Of a DNA stretch of 64,000 nucleotides, positions 8,864-20,351 are shown one piece after another. This stretch comes from Dyella tabacisoli (GTDB taxonomy: Bacteria > Pseudomonadota > Gammaproteobacteria > Xanthomonadales > Rhodanobacteraceae), in NCBI RefSeq assembly GCF_003350925.1, contig NZ_KZ857173.1, forward strand, positions 1 to 64,000, in the 5' to 3' direction. Every line of letters starts with the position of its first letter. The first letter of the stretch is position 1. The notes beneath the pieces were generated by a model that saw only the letters and a list, made by a program, of their open reading frames with translations, was not told the DNA's origin and ran no database searches. The position numbers and the translations under genes were made by a program.

Positions 8864-10251
8864 CCTACGAAACCGTCACGGTCGGCAGTTATCAATACCA
8901 GGTTGCGTTCGACGCGCCGGTACCGGTGCGTGCGCATCCCTGGGCCATCGCCAGTGGCCGCGTGGTGGACGAGCTTACGGGAGCGGCGCCCACGGTGCCG
9001 GTAACGATCCAGGTGCAGGAGCCGGGCTTGTCGGTGGTGAGTGGCGCCGACGGTACGTTCGCCCTGGTTGCGCTGCCCTGGCAGCGTTTCTCGATGTTCG
9101 ACACCGGCGCGCTTTCTCTGCACCTCACTGCGATAGCCAGCCATTACCTCAGCTACACCTGGGAAGCGCACTTACTCGATTTGCGCAGACATGTCGCCGC
9201 ACCGGCGGTGGCTGCCGGCGCCACGCAAGTCACGTTGAATAGCACCGCCGGGCTTTTCAGCGGACAGACGCTGTGGTTCGGCCCCACCGGCGCCACCGAG
9301 GAAGCCACCCGCATCGCGGCGTTAGGCCCTGGCGCGCAACAAGTCACGCTGGGTGCGCCCACGCAATTTGCGCATGCGGTAGGCGATGTCGTGGTAGCCG
9401 ACGAGTACGCCACTACCGTGCTAAGCGATGCTCCGCTGCGGCGCGCGCCCACCGTATTGCGCGGACGCACCTATCGCCGGGACGATGCCACGCAGACGAT
9501 TACCCCATTGGCCGGCGCGACGATCAAGCTCACCGATTTCTGGCGCAGCCTGCCCGCGTTGCGCGCGATGCAGCCCGGCGCAATGACCGATCCCAACCCC
9601 GCGCTACGCCAGTTTGCGCTGGCGTGCGCGCCGGGTATTTATCTCGCGCATGGCAGCGGCACATCGCTGCAAGCCCTGCCGCTATCGCCCGTGCCGGGCA
9701 CTGAAAAAAACCTCGCCGCAGCCTGCGCGGCCGGAGCGACAGCCTTGTCGCTGACCGATCGTGTAGGCGTCAGTGCCGGGCGCGTGCTGTGGCTGGATGC
9801 CGTGCAGGGCGACGCTGCCGAGGCATTGCCCGTGCAAAGCATCCCAGCCGTTGGCAGCGCGGTTGAACCCGTCAGCGCCACGCTGAGCATGCCCACGCAA
9901 GTCGTGCATGGCGTGAACGCCGGGATCCAGGTTTTACAGCCGATGGCCGCCACGGCGAGCGCGACGTTGCGCGATGCGGCGGCGGCCGGGGATCGCTGCG
10001 TTCTGCTCGATGGCTTGACCGGCCTCACCGCCAGCGGCTGGGCCGAACTTGGCATCGGCGTAGCGGAATACCAGCGCGTGAGCTTGTTGAACGCGATAAG
10101 CGACGCCGACGGCTATTTCCGATTTCCGCCGCTGCATCGCCTGGCCGCCCTGCAATTGCAGGCCAAGTCAGGCGTGCTGCCGCTGATGAGTCTCACCGTA
10201 CAACCCGACTACACGCAAAGTGAAAACTGGATCGACATCGTCTTCGCCTGA
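8860..10251 (+). CDS. eCIS-associated protein with carboxypeptidase-regulatory-like and beta-repeat segments
   Basis: A 463-aa protein of unknown function. Residues about 30-80 (ASGRVVDELTG, then GADGTFALVALPW) resemble carboxypeptidase-regulatory or Ig-like beta-sandwich domains; a similar DADGYFRFPPL block recurs near the C-terminus. In between are about three units of roughly 60-75 residues with the pattern A-G-[DA]-T-x-[VL]-x-L ... GLxSGxxLWxG ... VTLxxPxxxxHAxGxxV. The same unit is inserted several times in the sheath protein encoded next. No signal peptide. It is coupled to the Pvc16-like gene by an ATGA overlap. It may decorate the particle or bind the sheath surface (inference). Confidence 0.8.
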   Translation: MTYETVTVGSYQYQVAFDAPVPVRAHPWAIASGRVVDELTGAAPTVPVTIQVQEPGLSVVSGADGTFALVALPWQRFSMFDTGALSLHLTAIASHYLSYTWEAHLLDLRRHVAAPAVAAGATQVTLNSTAGLFSGQTLWFGPTGATEEATRIAALGPGAQQVTLGAPTQFAHAVGDVVVADEYATTVLSDAPLRRAPTVLRGRTYRRDDATQTITPLAGATIKLTDFWRSLPALRAMQPGAMTDPNPALRQFALACAPGIYLAHGSGTSLQALPLSPVPGTEKNLAAACAAGATALSLTDRVGVSAGRVLWLDAVQGDAAEALPVQSIPAVGSAVEPVSATLSMPTQVVHGVNAGIQVLQPMAATASATLRDAAAAGDRCVLLDGLTGLTASGWAELGIGVAEYQRVSLLNAISDADGYFRFPPLHRLAALQLQAKSGVLPLMSLTVQPDYTQSENWIDIVFA

Positions 10252-10295
10252 CCGACATCACTTGACCAACCTCGCTTGGCTAAGGGAGAACAGCA

Positions 10296-13481
<3,186 letters not shown>

Positions 13482-13491
13482 GGAGTAAAGC

Positions 13492-13938
13492 ATGGCTACC
13501 GCCGAACGTAGAGATCCGTACCGCGCCTTTAATTTTCTATTGCAGATCGACGGCATTCCCCTCGGTGGCTTCAGCGAAGCCAGCGGACTCACCGCCGAGG
13601 GCGATGCGGTCGATTACCGCGAAGGCAGCGACAAGCAATCGAATGTGCGCAAGCTGGTCGGCTTGCGCAAATACGCCAATATCACGCTCAAGCGCGGCTA
13701 CACGCAGGACACCTCGCTATGGGATTGGTATATCAAAATACGCAACGGCGTACCGGATCGGCGCAACGTCACCATCGTGCTGATGAATGAAGCACGCACC
13801 CCGGTACTGCGCTGGCACGCCGAAAACGTGTGGATCAACAAGATCGAAGGCCCCAGTTTCAAAGCCAGCGGCAACGAGGTGGCGATCGAATCGGTCGAGC
13901 TGGTGCACGAAGGCCTGATTATCGAGCCGGGCAGTTAA
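13492..13938 (+). CDS. Contractile tail tube protein 1
   Basis: A 148-aa inner tube protein of the phage T4 gp19 / Afp1 family: DPYRAFNFLLQIDGIPLGGF at the start, SGLTAEGDAVDYREG, then LKRGYTQDTSLWDWY in the middle and VAIESVELVHEGL at the end. Such proteins stack as hexamers inside the sheath and form the channel that is fired into the target. GAGG lies 5 bases before the ATG, and the gene starts only 10 bases after sheath 1. Length and motifs are standard. Confidence 0.95.
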   Translation: MATAERRDPYRAFNFLLQIDGIPLGGFSEASGLTAEGDAVDYREGSDKQSNVRKLVGLRKYANITLKRGYTQDTSLWDWYIKIRNGVPDRRNVTIVLMNEARTPVLRWHAENVWINKIEGPSFKASGNEVAIESVELVHEGLIIEPGS

Positions 13939-13941
13939 TAC

Positions 13942-15933
13942 ATGGCCGCTTATGCCACCCCCGGCGTTTACTACGAACGCGTCGATAGTGACGCGGCGTC
14001 GGTGTCGCCGTTGCGCACCGACATCGCCGGCTTCGTCGGCATGGCGGCGCGCGGCCCCTTGCATATACCGATGCCGGTGCAATCGTGGCGACAGTTTCAA
14101 GCCTACTTCGGCGACTGTATCGGCGGTGGTTATCTGGCCTATGCCGTGCGTGCGTTCTTCGAGAACGGTGGCCGCCGCGCATGGATCGTGCGCATCGCCT
14201 CGTCGTGGGCCGACACTGCCGCGTTCGATCTGACCAATCAGGCGGCACAGCCGGCCTGGAGCATTCGTGCGATCAGTCCGGGCGGATGGGGCAACACGCT
14301 GCGGGTAGCGCTGCGGGCGACGCACCGCGTGCAAACCTTGATGGACCCGCTGCAATCGACCCCGGAATACGCGCGGGTGACCAGTGTGGCCGGGTTTCAA
14401 CGCGGCACTCACGTGCGGATACCGATCAAGCCGGGCCTGGCGGTGTACCGCATGGTCGCTGCCGTCGATGCACCCGCGCATCGGCTGTACTGGGTCGATC
14501 CCGATCCACGCGGCCGCAGCGACGCGCAACAACCGTTGACCGGCCTGGACCCCAACAGCACGCCCTTGCTGGAAAGCGTGGAATACACCGTGCTGGTTTT
14601 CGATGGTGCGCGCCTGCTGGCCACCTATGAGGGCTTGTCGTTGCTACCGGATCACCCTCGCTATGGCCCACAGGTGCTTGCGCCACTGCCGGCGCCGCCG
14701 CCCGATCCGCGCGACTGGAAACTCCCGGATACGCCGCCAACGCTTTGCATTGTCGAACTGCGTACACCGGCGCAGATCGACGCCATGCAGCCGCTGGCGG
14801 ATGCCGCCGTGGGTTCGCTGCTTGGCGGTGGCGTCGATGGCCTGAATCAACTGACGGTGCGCGACTTTATCGGCGAGCCGGTGGACCTCGCCGACGACGA
14901 TGCCGTGCGGCGCGACAAAACCCGCGGGCTCGCGGCCTTGGCGGCGATTTCCGAAGTCGCGCTGCTGGCGATTCCCGACATCCATATTCAACCGGAGCAG
15001 CCGCCGCTTTATCAGCCCTTGCCGCCGTGCATTCCCGATCCGTGCCTGCCGCAGCCGCCACCGCCCGATGCCATGCGTGTGTCGGTGGATGCCGATCTGC
15101 CGCCGCGCTTCAGCGACGCGGCGGTTTATCAAGTGCAGGCCGCGATGGTGCAGCAATGCGAGACATTGCGCGATCGCTTCGCCTTGCTCGACGCACCCTA
15201 CGATTGCGTGCGCGATCCGCGCTTAGGTATCGCCGCCGTGCGCGCATGGCGGCAGCGTTTCGATTCGCCTTTCGCCGCGCTGTATTACCCCTGGGCGCGC
15301 GTCGTCGATCCTTTGTTTTTACCTACCGTACGCTCGCGCGATATTCCGGCCAGCGGCCATGTAGCGGGTTTTTGCGCCGCCACCGATATCGCCGCAGGCG
15401 TACACAAAGCGCCCGCCAATGGCGAGTTGATCTGGCTGCAAGACCTGACTCAGCCTGTCGATACGGTGACCCACGGCCTGCTCAACGACGAGCATATCGA
15501 CGTGCTGCGCGCCTTCCCCGGCCGTGGCCTGCGCATTTTCGGCGCACGCACCTTGTCCAGCGACCCGGACTGGATCTATATCAACGTGCGCCGCCTTATC
15601 AGCATGATCGCCAAGGCGCTTAAGCAGAGTTGCCAGTGGGCCGTGTTCGAGCCCAACGACATCGTCACCCGCAGCAAACTGCATCTGGCGATCACCAGTT
15701 TTCTGTTGATTCTGTGGCAACGCGGCGCGCTCGCCGGCAACGCGGCTCGGTCCGCCTTTTATGTCATCTGCAACGAAGACAACAACCCGCCGGCTATCCG
15801 CGATGACGGTCAGCTAATCGTCGAAGTCGGCATCGCACCGGCGATCCCCTTCGAGTTCGTCGTTCTGCGCGTGGGCCGGGTCGGCAACGAGTTCGACATC
15901 ACCGATACCGGCCAGCCGGGAGGACATGCGTAA
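13942..15933 (+). CDS. Contractile tail sheath protein 2
   Basis: A 663-aa second sheath paralogue. The N-terminus (ATPGVYYERVD, then TDIAGFVGMAARGPL, and FFENGGRRAWIVRI) and C-terminus (DIPASGHVAGFCAATDIAAG, VHKAPAN, GLRIFGARTLSSDPDWIYI, CQWAVFEPND) match eCIS sheaths. The middle differs from sheath 1: it lacks the beta-repeats and instead has a proline- and cysteine-rich link (PPCIPDPCLPQPPPP). Afp-like particles carry more than one sheath type, one often at the baseplate. It starts 3 bases after tube 1, and its TAA overlaps the next ATG by one base. Confidence 0.94.
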   Translation: MAAYATPGVYYERVDSDAASVSPLRTDIAGFVGMAARGPLHIPMPVQSWRQFQAYFGDCIGGGYLAYAVRAFFENGGRRAWIVRIASSWADTAAFDLTNQAAQPAWSIRAISPGGWGNTLRVALRATHRVQTLMDPLQSTPEYARVTSVAGFQRGTHVRIPIKPGLAVYRMVAAVDAPAHRLYWVDPDPRGRSDAQQPLTGLDPNSTPLLESVEYTVLVFDGARLLATYEGLSLLPDHPRYGPQVLAPLPAPPPDPRDWKLPDTPPTLCIVELRTPAQIDAMQPLADAAVGSLLGGGVDGLNQLTVRDFIGEPVDLADDDAVRRDKTRGLAALAAISEVALLAIPDIHIQPEQPPLYQPLPPCIPDPCLPQPPPPDAMRVSVDADLPPRFSDAAVYQVQAAMVQQCETLRDRFALLDAPYDCVRDPRLGIAAVRAWRQRFDSPFAALYYPWARVVDPLFLPTVRSRDIPASGHVAGFCAATDIAAGVHKAPANGELIWLQDLTQPVDTVTHGLLNDEHIDVLRAFPGRGLRIFGARTLSSDPDWIYINVRRLISMIAKALKQSCQWAVFEPNDIVTRSKLHLAITSFLLILWQRGALAGNAARSAFYVICNEDNNPPAIRDDGQLIVEVGIAPAIPFEFVVLRVGRVGNEFDITDTGQPGGHA

Positions 15934-16463
15934 TGAGCCGCACCGACCCCCTGCTCAACCACAATTTTTTGATTAGCCTGATCGACACCAGCAGCCTGCT
16001 GTCGGTGATTGGAACCATTGCGTCCAAGGTCCTGGACAGCGCCGTCGGCGGCTTCAGCGAATGCACCGGCATCGATATGGCGATGGCGCCCGAAGAATAC
16101 AAAGAAGGCGGCCGCAACGGCGGACTGCTCAAATTTCCCACGCGGGTGACCTGGAGCAATCTCACCTTGAAGCGCGGGCTGGCAAACAGTACCGAACTAT
16201 GGGATTGGCACTACGGCTTCGCCATCGGCGAAGGCAAGCGCCGGGACGGCATGATTACCTTGCTGGACGAACAGCGAAGCACCCGTTGCATCTGGTACTT
16301 CACCCGCGGCCTGCCGATCAAATACACCGGGCCGGCCCTCAACGCCACGCAAAACAACGTCGCCATCGAAGCCATCGAGATTGCCCATGAAGGCCTTTAT
16401 CAGGTGGGCGGGCTGGGCACGATCAGCGGCGCCATCGGCGCTATTGCCGGATTAGTCGGCTGA
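15933..16463 (+). CDS. Contractile tail tube protein 2 (tube-initiator type)
   Basis: A 176-aa gp19-like tube protein: NHNFLISLIDTSS, then GGFSECTGIDMAMAPEEYKE, LKRGLANSTELWDWHYG in the centre and VAIEAIEIAHEGLYQVGG near the end. It differs from tube 1 in an extra 20 residues around LLSVIGTIASKVLDS and a short hydrophobic C-terminal tail rich in Gly and Ile. In Afp/PVC the second tube protein joins the tube to the baseplate; the position here, just before the baseplate genes, fits that role. TAATG overlap with sheath 2. Confidence 0.93.
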   Translation: MSRTDPLLNHNFLISLIDTSSLLSVIGTIASKVLDSAVGGFSECTGIDMAMAPEEYKEGGRNGGLLKFPTRVTWSNLTLKRGLANSTELWDWHYGFAIGEGKRRDGMITLLDEQRSTRCIWYFTRGLPIKYTGPALNATQNNVAIEAIEIAHEGLYQVGGLGTISGAIGAIAGLVG

Positions 16464-16522
16464 ATGACAGCGAGATAAGTGCGATCGAATAAAGCGTTAC
16501 GGCAAACCCAACGAGGTAAGTC

Positions 16523-16729
16523 ATGAGCGTCGAGATTGGTGAAGTGTCGAGCACGGTGCATACGGTGGATAGCGAGCTGCCGCTTTCCGCGCAGGCCATG
16601 CAGCGTCTGGTGCACGCGGTGAGTACGGCCGTTCGCGATAGCCACGCGCACCAGAAACGCAGCGAGGAAGAACGTCGCGTCACCGGCGGAGTAAGTGCCG
16701 AACGCGATGCCGAAAGTCACGGCGACTGA
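16523..16729 (+). CDS. Small DUF5908/Afp6-like protein
   Basis: A 68-aa hydrophilic protein starting MSVEIGEVSSTVHTV. The opening M-x-[IV]-EI-xEx-x-[VI] pattern and its position between the second tube and the LysM baseplate gene match the small Afp6/Pvc6 (DUF5908) protein. The rest is helical and charged. GAGG precedes the ATG at good distance. Function is not well known in the family. The assignment rests on position and the N-terminal pattern. Confidence 0.75.
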   Translation: MSVEIGEVSSTVHTVDSELPLSAQAMQRLVHAVSTAVRDSHAHQKRSEEERRVTGGVSAERDAESHGD

Positions 16730-16739
16730 GGGTCAGCGC

Positions 16740-17435
16740 ATGGAACAACTGCAAAAAGCCATGTTGATCGCGACCTATAGCGATGGGTCGATGGACGCCT
16801 TCGAAGTGCCGTTCAACCCCACCGATTTCTCGCTGGACAAGAGCGCGCAGATTGCCGAGATCAATATTCCCGGCCTGGATTCGCCGTTGCTGCAATTCGT
16901 GCGCGGCCAGAACGAAAAGCTCACCGTGGAATTGTTCTGCGACACCACCGATCACGGCATGGGCGACGGCGCAACCAGCGTCACCACGCTGACCGATAAG
17001 GTCTATTCGCTGATAAAGATCGAACCGGCGGGGCATGCGCCGCCGATCTGCACGTTTATCTGGAACAGCAACTTTCCCGGCGCCGATATCTTGTCCGGCG
17101 CAGGCAATCAACGCCGCAACGAATTCCAGTGCGTCGTCGAGAGCATCAAACAGAAGTTCACCTTGTTTGCTCCCGACGGCACGCCGCTGCGCGCGACCCT
17201 GACCTTGGTCCTGCGCGAATACAAAACCCTGGATCAGCAACTGGCGCAACTCAATCTCAGTTCGCCGGACCGCAGCCATAGCCACGTCACCCGTCGCGGC
17301 GACCGCTTGTGCGGCATCTCCTGGCAGTACTACCACAAGCCCGATGCATGGCGGGCCATCGCGACCGCCAACAGCATCGAAGACCCGCGCAGGCTCGGTG
17401 CCGGCGTTTTTCTACGCATTCCAAAACTGAACTGA
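16740..17435 (+). CDS. LysM-domain baseplate protein (Afp7-like)
   Basis: A 231-aa protein. The N-terminal part (FEVPFNPTDFSLDKSAQ, then LQFVRGQNEKLTVELFCDT) is the region found in eCIS/phage LysM tail proteins; the C-terminal 50-60 residues (HVTRRGDRLCGISWQYY, WRAIATANSI, LRIPKL) form a LysM domain. In T4 and Afp this gp53-like subunit glues the baseplate wedge to the hub. ATG 16740 is chosen because GAGGG stands about 8 bases ahead; the earlier ATG 16695 lies inside the preceding gene. 7 bases separate it from the hub gene. Confidence 0.92.
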   Translation: MEQLQKAMLIATYSDGSMDAFEVPFNPTDFSLDKSAQIAEINIPGLDSPLLQFVRGQNEKLTVELFCDTTDHGMGDGATSVTTLTDKVYSLIKIEPAGHAPPICTFIWNSNFPGADILSGAGNQRRNEFQCVVESIKQKFTLFAPDGTPLRATLTLVLREYKTLDQQLAQLNLSSPDRSHSHVTRRGDRLCGISWQYYHKPDAWRAIATANSIEDPRRLGAGVFLRIPKLN

Positions 17436-17442
17436 GCCGCCC

Positions 17443-18684
17443 ATGGAACTGGTCACACTTGCCCAAGAATCGGCACTGCAAAACGGCTTCTACGTGCCGC
17501 AGTTCGAGGTGAAGATTCAAGGCGTAGGTTTGCCGCACGACGTGCTGCGCGACGTTATTCAAATCAACTATCACGACAACATCAAAGAAATCGACGGCTT
17601 TGAAATCACGGTCAACAACTGGGATTCACTTACCCGCCAGTTCAAATACGTAGGCGCGGAAACCCAGGCCGACCTGGACGGATCGACCGCCGACAGCGAG
17701 CGCTATCGGCTGTTCGATCCGTGCAACAAGCAGGTCGAGGTATGGATGGGCTATGCCGGCGACCTGCGCCTGATGCTCAAGGGCAGCTTCACCACCCTCG
17801 AACCCAGCTTCAATGCCGGCGCGCCCACGCTCAATGTGCGCGGCTTGAACGCGTTGCATCAGTTGCGACGCAAACAGTACAGCACCACCTGGAACGACAA
17901 GCGCGACAGCGAGATCGCCCGCAACATAGCCACGCTTACCGACAGCACCATGGGCAGCAACGCCAAGCGCTTTCCGATGCCGCTGGTGATCGACAGCAAT
18001 GCCATGGGCCGCGAAGAAGCCATCCCCTATGTCGCCCAAAGCAATCAATACGACATCGATTTCCTGCTGGCGCGCGCATTGCGCCTGGGCTATGTGGTCT
18101 ATATCCGCGAAGGCGACCCCAACGCCAGCGACCCCGACCAGCAGCAACAGCATGTGTACTTTGGCCCCTCCGACGGCCGTGGCCCCGGCACCCGCGACGT
18201 CACATTCCGCCTGCGCTGGGGAGCTTCGCTGACCGAATTCAAACCCACCTTGACCACCGCGCGCCAGGTGCGCTCGGTCACCGTCAATGGCTGGGATAGC
18301 TCGCGCAAGAAAGCCATTACCGTCAAAGCCAGCCTCGGCGACCGCGATTTGAACGTCAACACCGATATGCACAAGCTGATCGGCGCTTGCGATCCGCGCG
18401 AAGAAATCGTTGTCGACAAACCGGTGCACACCGAACGCGAAGCCAAGCAAATAGCCCAGGCGATTCTTAAAGATCGCGTCAAGGAAATTGTCAAGGCCAA
18501 CGCCACCTGCGTCGGCCTGCCCGATCTTCGCGCGGGCCGCAAAGTGATGATCGAAGGCTTAGGTGAACGCTTCAACGGCTCGTACTTCGTCACCGACTCC
18601 ACTCACACCATCAACGACAGCGGCTACATCACCAAATTCAACGCGCGCCGCGAAGTCACCGGAAACCTGGAAGGCCTGCGATGA
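17443..18684 (+). CDS. Baseplate hub protein, phage late control D (gpD)/VgrG-N-like
   Basis: A 413-aa hub protein. Typical elements are VPQFEVKIQGVGLP, IDGFEITVNNWD, an AIPYVAQSNQYDIDFLLARA helix and the end segment VGLPDLRAGRKVMIEGLGERF. These proteins form the trimeric adapter between tube and spike. In Afp8 and VgrG the hub and spike are one chain; here the spike part is a separate gene that overlaps this stop by four bases (ATGA), so the two must be made in step. Confidence 0.93.
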   Translation: MELVTLAQESALQNGFYVPQFEVKIQGVGLPHDVLRDVIQINYHDNIKEIDGFEITVNNWDSLTRQFKYVGAETQADLDGSTADSERYRLFDPCNKQVEVWMGYAGDLRLMLKGSFTTLEPSFNAGAPTLNVRGLNALHQLRRKQYSTTWNDKRDSEIARNIATLTDSTMGSNAKRFPMPLVIDSNAMGREEAIPYVAQSNQYDIDFLLARALRLGYVVYIREGDPNASDPDQQQQHVYFGPSDGRGPGTRDVTFRLRWGASLTEFKPTLTTARQVRSVTVNGWDSSRKKAITVKASLGDRDLNVNTDMHKLIGACDPREEIVVDKPVHTEREAKQIAQAILKDRVKEIVKANATCVGLPDLRAGRKVMIEGLGERFNGSYFVTDSTHTINDSGYITKFNARREVTGNLEGLR

Positions 18685-19178
18685 GCACCATCCACGGCGT
18701 GGTCATCGGCATCGTCAAGGAAATCGATCCGGCGCAGGCGGCGGTCAAGCTCGACTTTCCGTGGAAGCAGCCGGCGCAGCGCAGCAACTGGGCGCGCATC
18801 GCCGCACCGATGAGCGGCGGAAAACGCGGCGTGTACACCATGCCCGAACTGGAGGACGAAGCCCTGGTCGCTTTCGATCATGGTCATTTCGATCACCCCT
18901 TCGTGGTGGGGTTTCTCTGGAACGGGCATGACAAACCGCCGGCCGATAAACGCGAGTTGCGGGTGATCCGCTCGGTCAACGGCCACGAAATCATTCTTTA
19001 CGATCCGCCCGCGCAAGGTGGCGACAAGGGCTTTATCCGCATCAAGGACGCGCACGGCAACCAGTTGGAGATGGCCAATGGCCGCATCACCATCCAATCG
19101 GTGGGCACGCTGCAATTGAACGCGCCCAATGTCGTTATCAACGGGCGTCTGGTGGCGCCGGTGGGACCGGCGATATGA
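18681..19178 (+). CDS. Baseplate spike protein, gpV/gp5 OB-fold type
   Basis: A 165-aa protein with an N-terminal OB-fold (VVIGIVKEIDPAQAAVKLDF, RIAAPMSGGKRGVYTMPELEDEALVAF and FVVGFLWNGHDKPP) and a short C-terminal beta stretch (GNQLEMANGRITIQSVG, LQLNAPNVVING) as in gpV and VgrG gp5 domains. It would sit at the tip of the tube below the hub. No lysozyme domain is present. It begins inside the hub gene (ATGA). Confidence 0.93.
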   Translation: MSTIHGVVIGIVKEIDPAQAAVKLDFPWKQPAQRSNWARIAAPMSGGKRGVYTMPELEDEALVAFDHGHFDHPFVVGFLWNGHDKPPADKRELRVIRSVNGHEIILYDPPAQGGDKGFIRIKDAHGNQLEMANGRITIQSVGTLQLNAPNVVINGRLVAPVGPAI

Positions 19179-19193
19179 GATCAGGAGCGCGCC

Positions 19194-19934
19194 ATGAGCA
19201 TTGACGCCAGCACCGATATCGATACCGACACCAGCGCGGCCATCCCCTGTATCGAGCTGAAGGCGCTGAGCGGTATCCCGACGATTCCGCTGCTCGGCGG
19301 CGCCGAGCTCAATGCTTTCGTGGATCTCGCCAGCGGCCCGACTAGCGATTGCAAACTCAATCTCAACTTGTTGATCCAGCTTGGCCCGCTGTTCGCCAGC
19401 ATGGCCTGCTTGTTCAAGATCCTCAACGTAATAAGCAAGATCAAGGATTTCGCCAGTGCGGTGCCGGACCCCACCAAGCTCGCCACCTCGGTACCGAAAC
19501 TGCTCGATGCGATCGCTCAGTTGGAAGGCTGTATACCGGCGCTGCAGATTCCCAATCTGATCGCCATGCTCAAGCACATCCTGCTGCTTATCATCAATAT
19601 TCTGCTGTGCTTTCTGACCCAGGTCGACAGCATTCTCAAATTCAAACTGAGCATCAATATGGACGGCACCGACGACAACCCGGTGCTCAAAGACACCTTG
19701 ATCTGCGCGAGCAACAGCGCCGATGCCGCGATGAGCAATGCGATGTCGTCGCTCAAGCCCCTGCAGTCGCTGATGATGATTATCGGCATCATCGCCGGCC
19801 TGACCGGCCAATCGCTGGACTTGCCCGACTTCAGCGCGATTGCCGGTGGCGCCAACGATATTGAAAAAACCGTCAGCTCGATCAAATCCGCGGTGCAGGG
19901 TTTGAAGGGCATCGTCGATTCACTGCCAGGTTGA
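19194..19934 (+). CDS. Hydrophobic helical eCIS protein of unknown function
   Basis: A 246-aa protein I do not recognise. It opens with an acidic Asp/Thr/Ser-rich tail, then carries several long hydrophobic helices (around IPALQIPNLIAMLKHILLLI, IINILLCFLTQV and LQSLMMIIGIIAGLTGQSL) and a C-terminal amphipathic helix. It has no signal peptide. It lies between the spike and gp25 genes, where other loci may place a PAAR tip or other baseplate part; no PAAR motif is visible. It may be a membrane-active or tip-packed protein. The ATG has AGGAGC 8 bases before it. Confidence 0.8.
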   Translation: MSIDASTDIDTDTSAAIPCIELKALSGIPTIPLLGGAELNAFVDLASGPTSDCKLNLNLLIQLGPLFASMACLFKILNVISKIKDFASAVPDPTKLATSVPKLLDAIAQLEGCIPALQIPNLIAMLKHILLLIINILLCFLTQVDSILKFKLSINMDGTDDNPVLKDTLICASNSADAAMSNAMSSLKPLQSLMMIIGIIAGLTGQSLDLPDFSAIAGGANDIEKTVSSIKSAVQGLKGIVDSLPG

Positions 19935-19946
19935 TGGGATAAAGCG

Positions 19947-20351
19947 ATGAGCGACGACACACGCGAATTTCTCGGTATCGGCTGGAAGTTTCCCTTGCAG
20001 GTAACGGCCAGCGGCAGCGTGGCGCAATCGCGCTATGAGCAGCGCATTGAAGAGTCGATCTATTTGATTCTGTCTACCGCCCGCGGCGAACGCGTGATGC
20101 TGAGCGACTTCGGCTGCGGCATTCATGAGCTGGTATTTGCGCCCAACAATGCGGCGACCCGCTCACGAGTGGTGCAAGGTGTGCGCAAGGCGCTCACCGC
20201 CTACGAGCGCCGCATCGATGTACTCGATGTCAATGCCGACAGCTCGTCCGGGCAAGACAACCTGCTGTTGATTCGCATCAACTACCGCATCCGCATCAAC
20301 AATGCGCTTGGCAACCTCGTCTATCCCTTCTACATACAGGAGGCTGCCTGA
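19947..20351 (+). CDS. GPW/gp25-family baseplate wedge protein (Afp9-like)
   Basis: A 134-aa protein with the family marks: FLGIGWKFPLQV, ARGERVMLSDFGCGIHELVF and a C-terminal beta strand YRIRINNALGNLVYPFY. The EPR-like sheath-initiating motif is GERVM here. gp25 proteins start sheath polymerisation on the baseplate. Its TGA shares a base with the ATG of the next gene (TGATG). Confidence 0.95.
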   Translation: MSDDTREFLGIGWKFPLQVTASGSVAQSRYEQRIEESIYLILSTARGERVMLSDFGCGIHELVFAPNNAATRSRVVQGVRKALTAYERRIDVLDVNADSSSGQDNLLLIRINYRIRINNALGNLVYPFYIQEAA

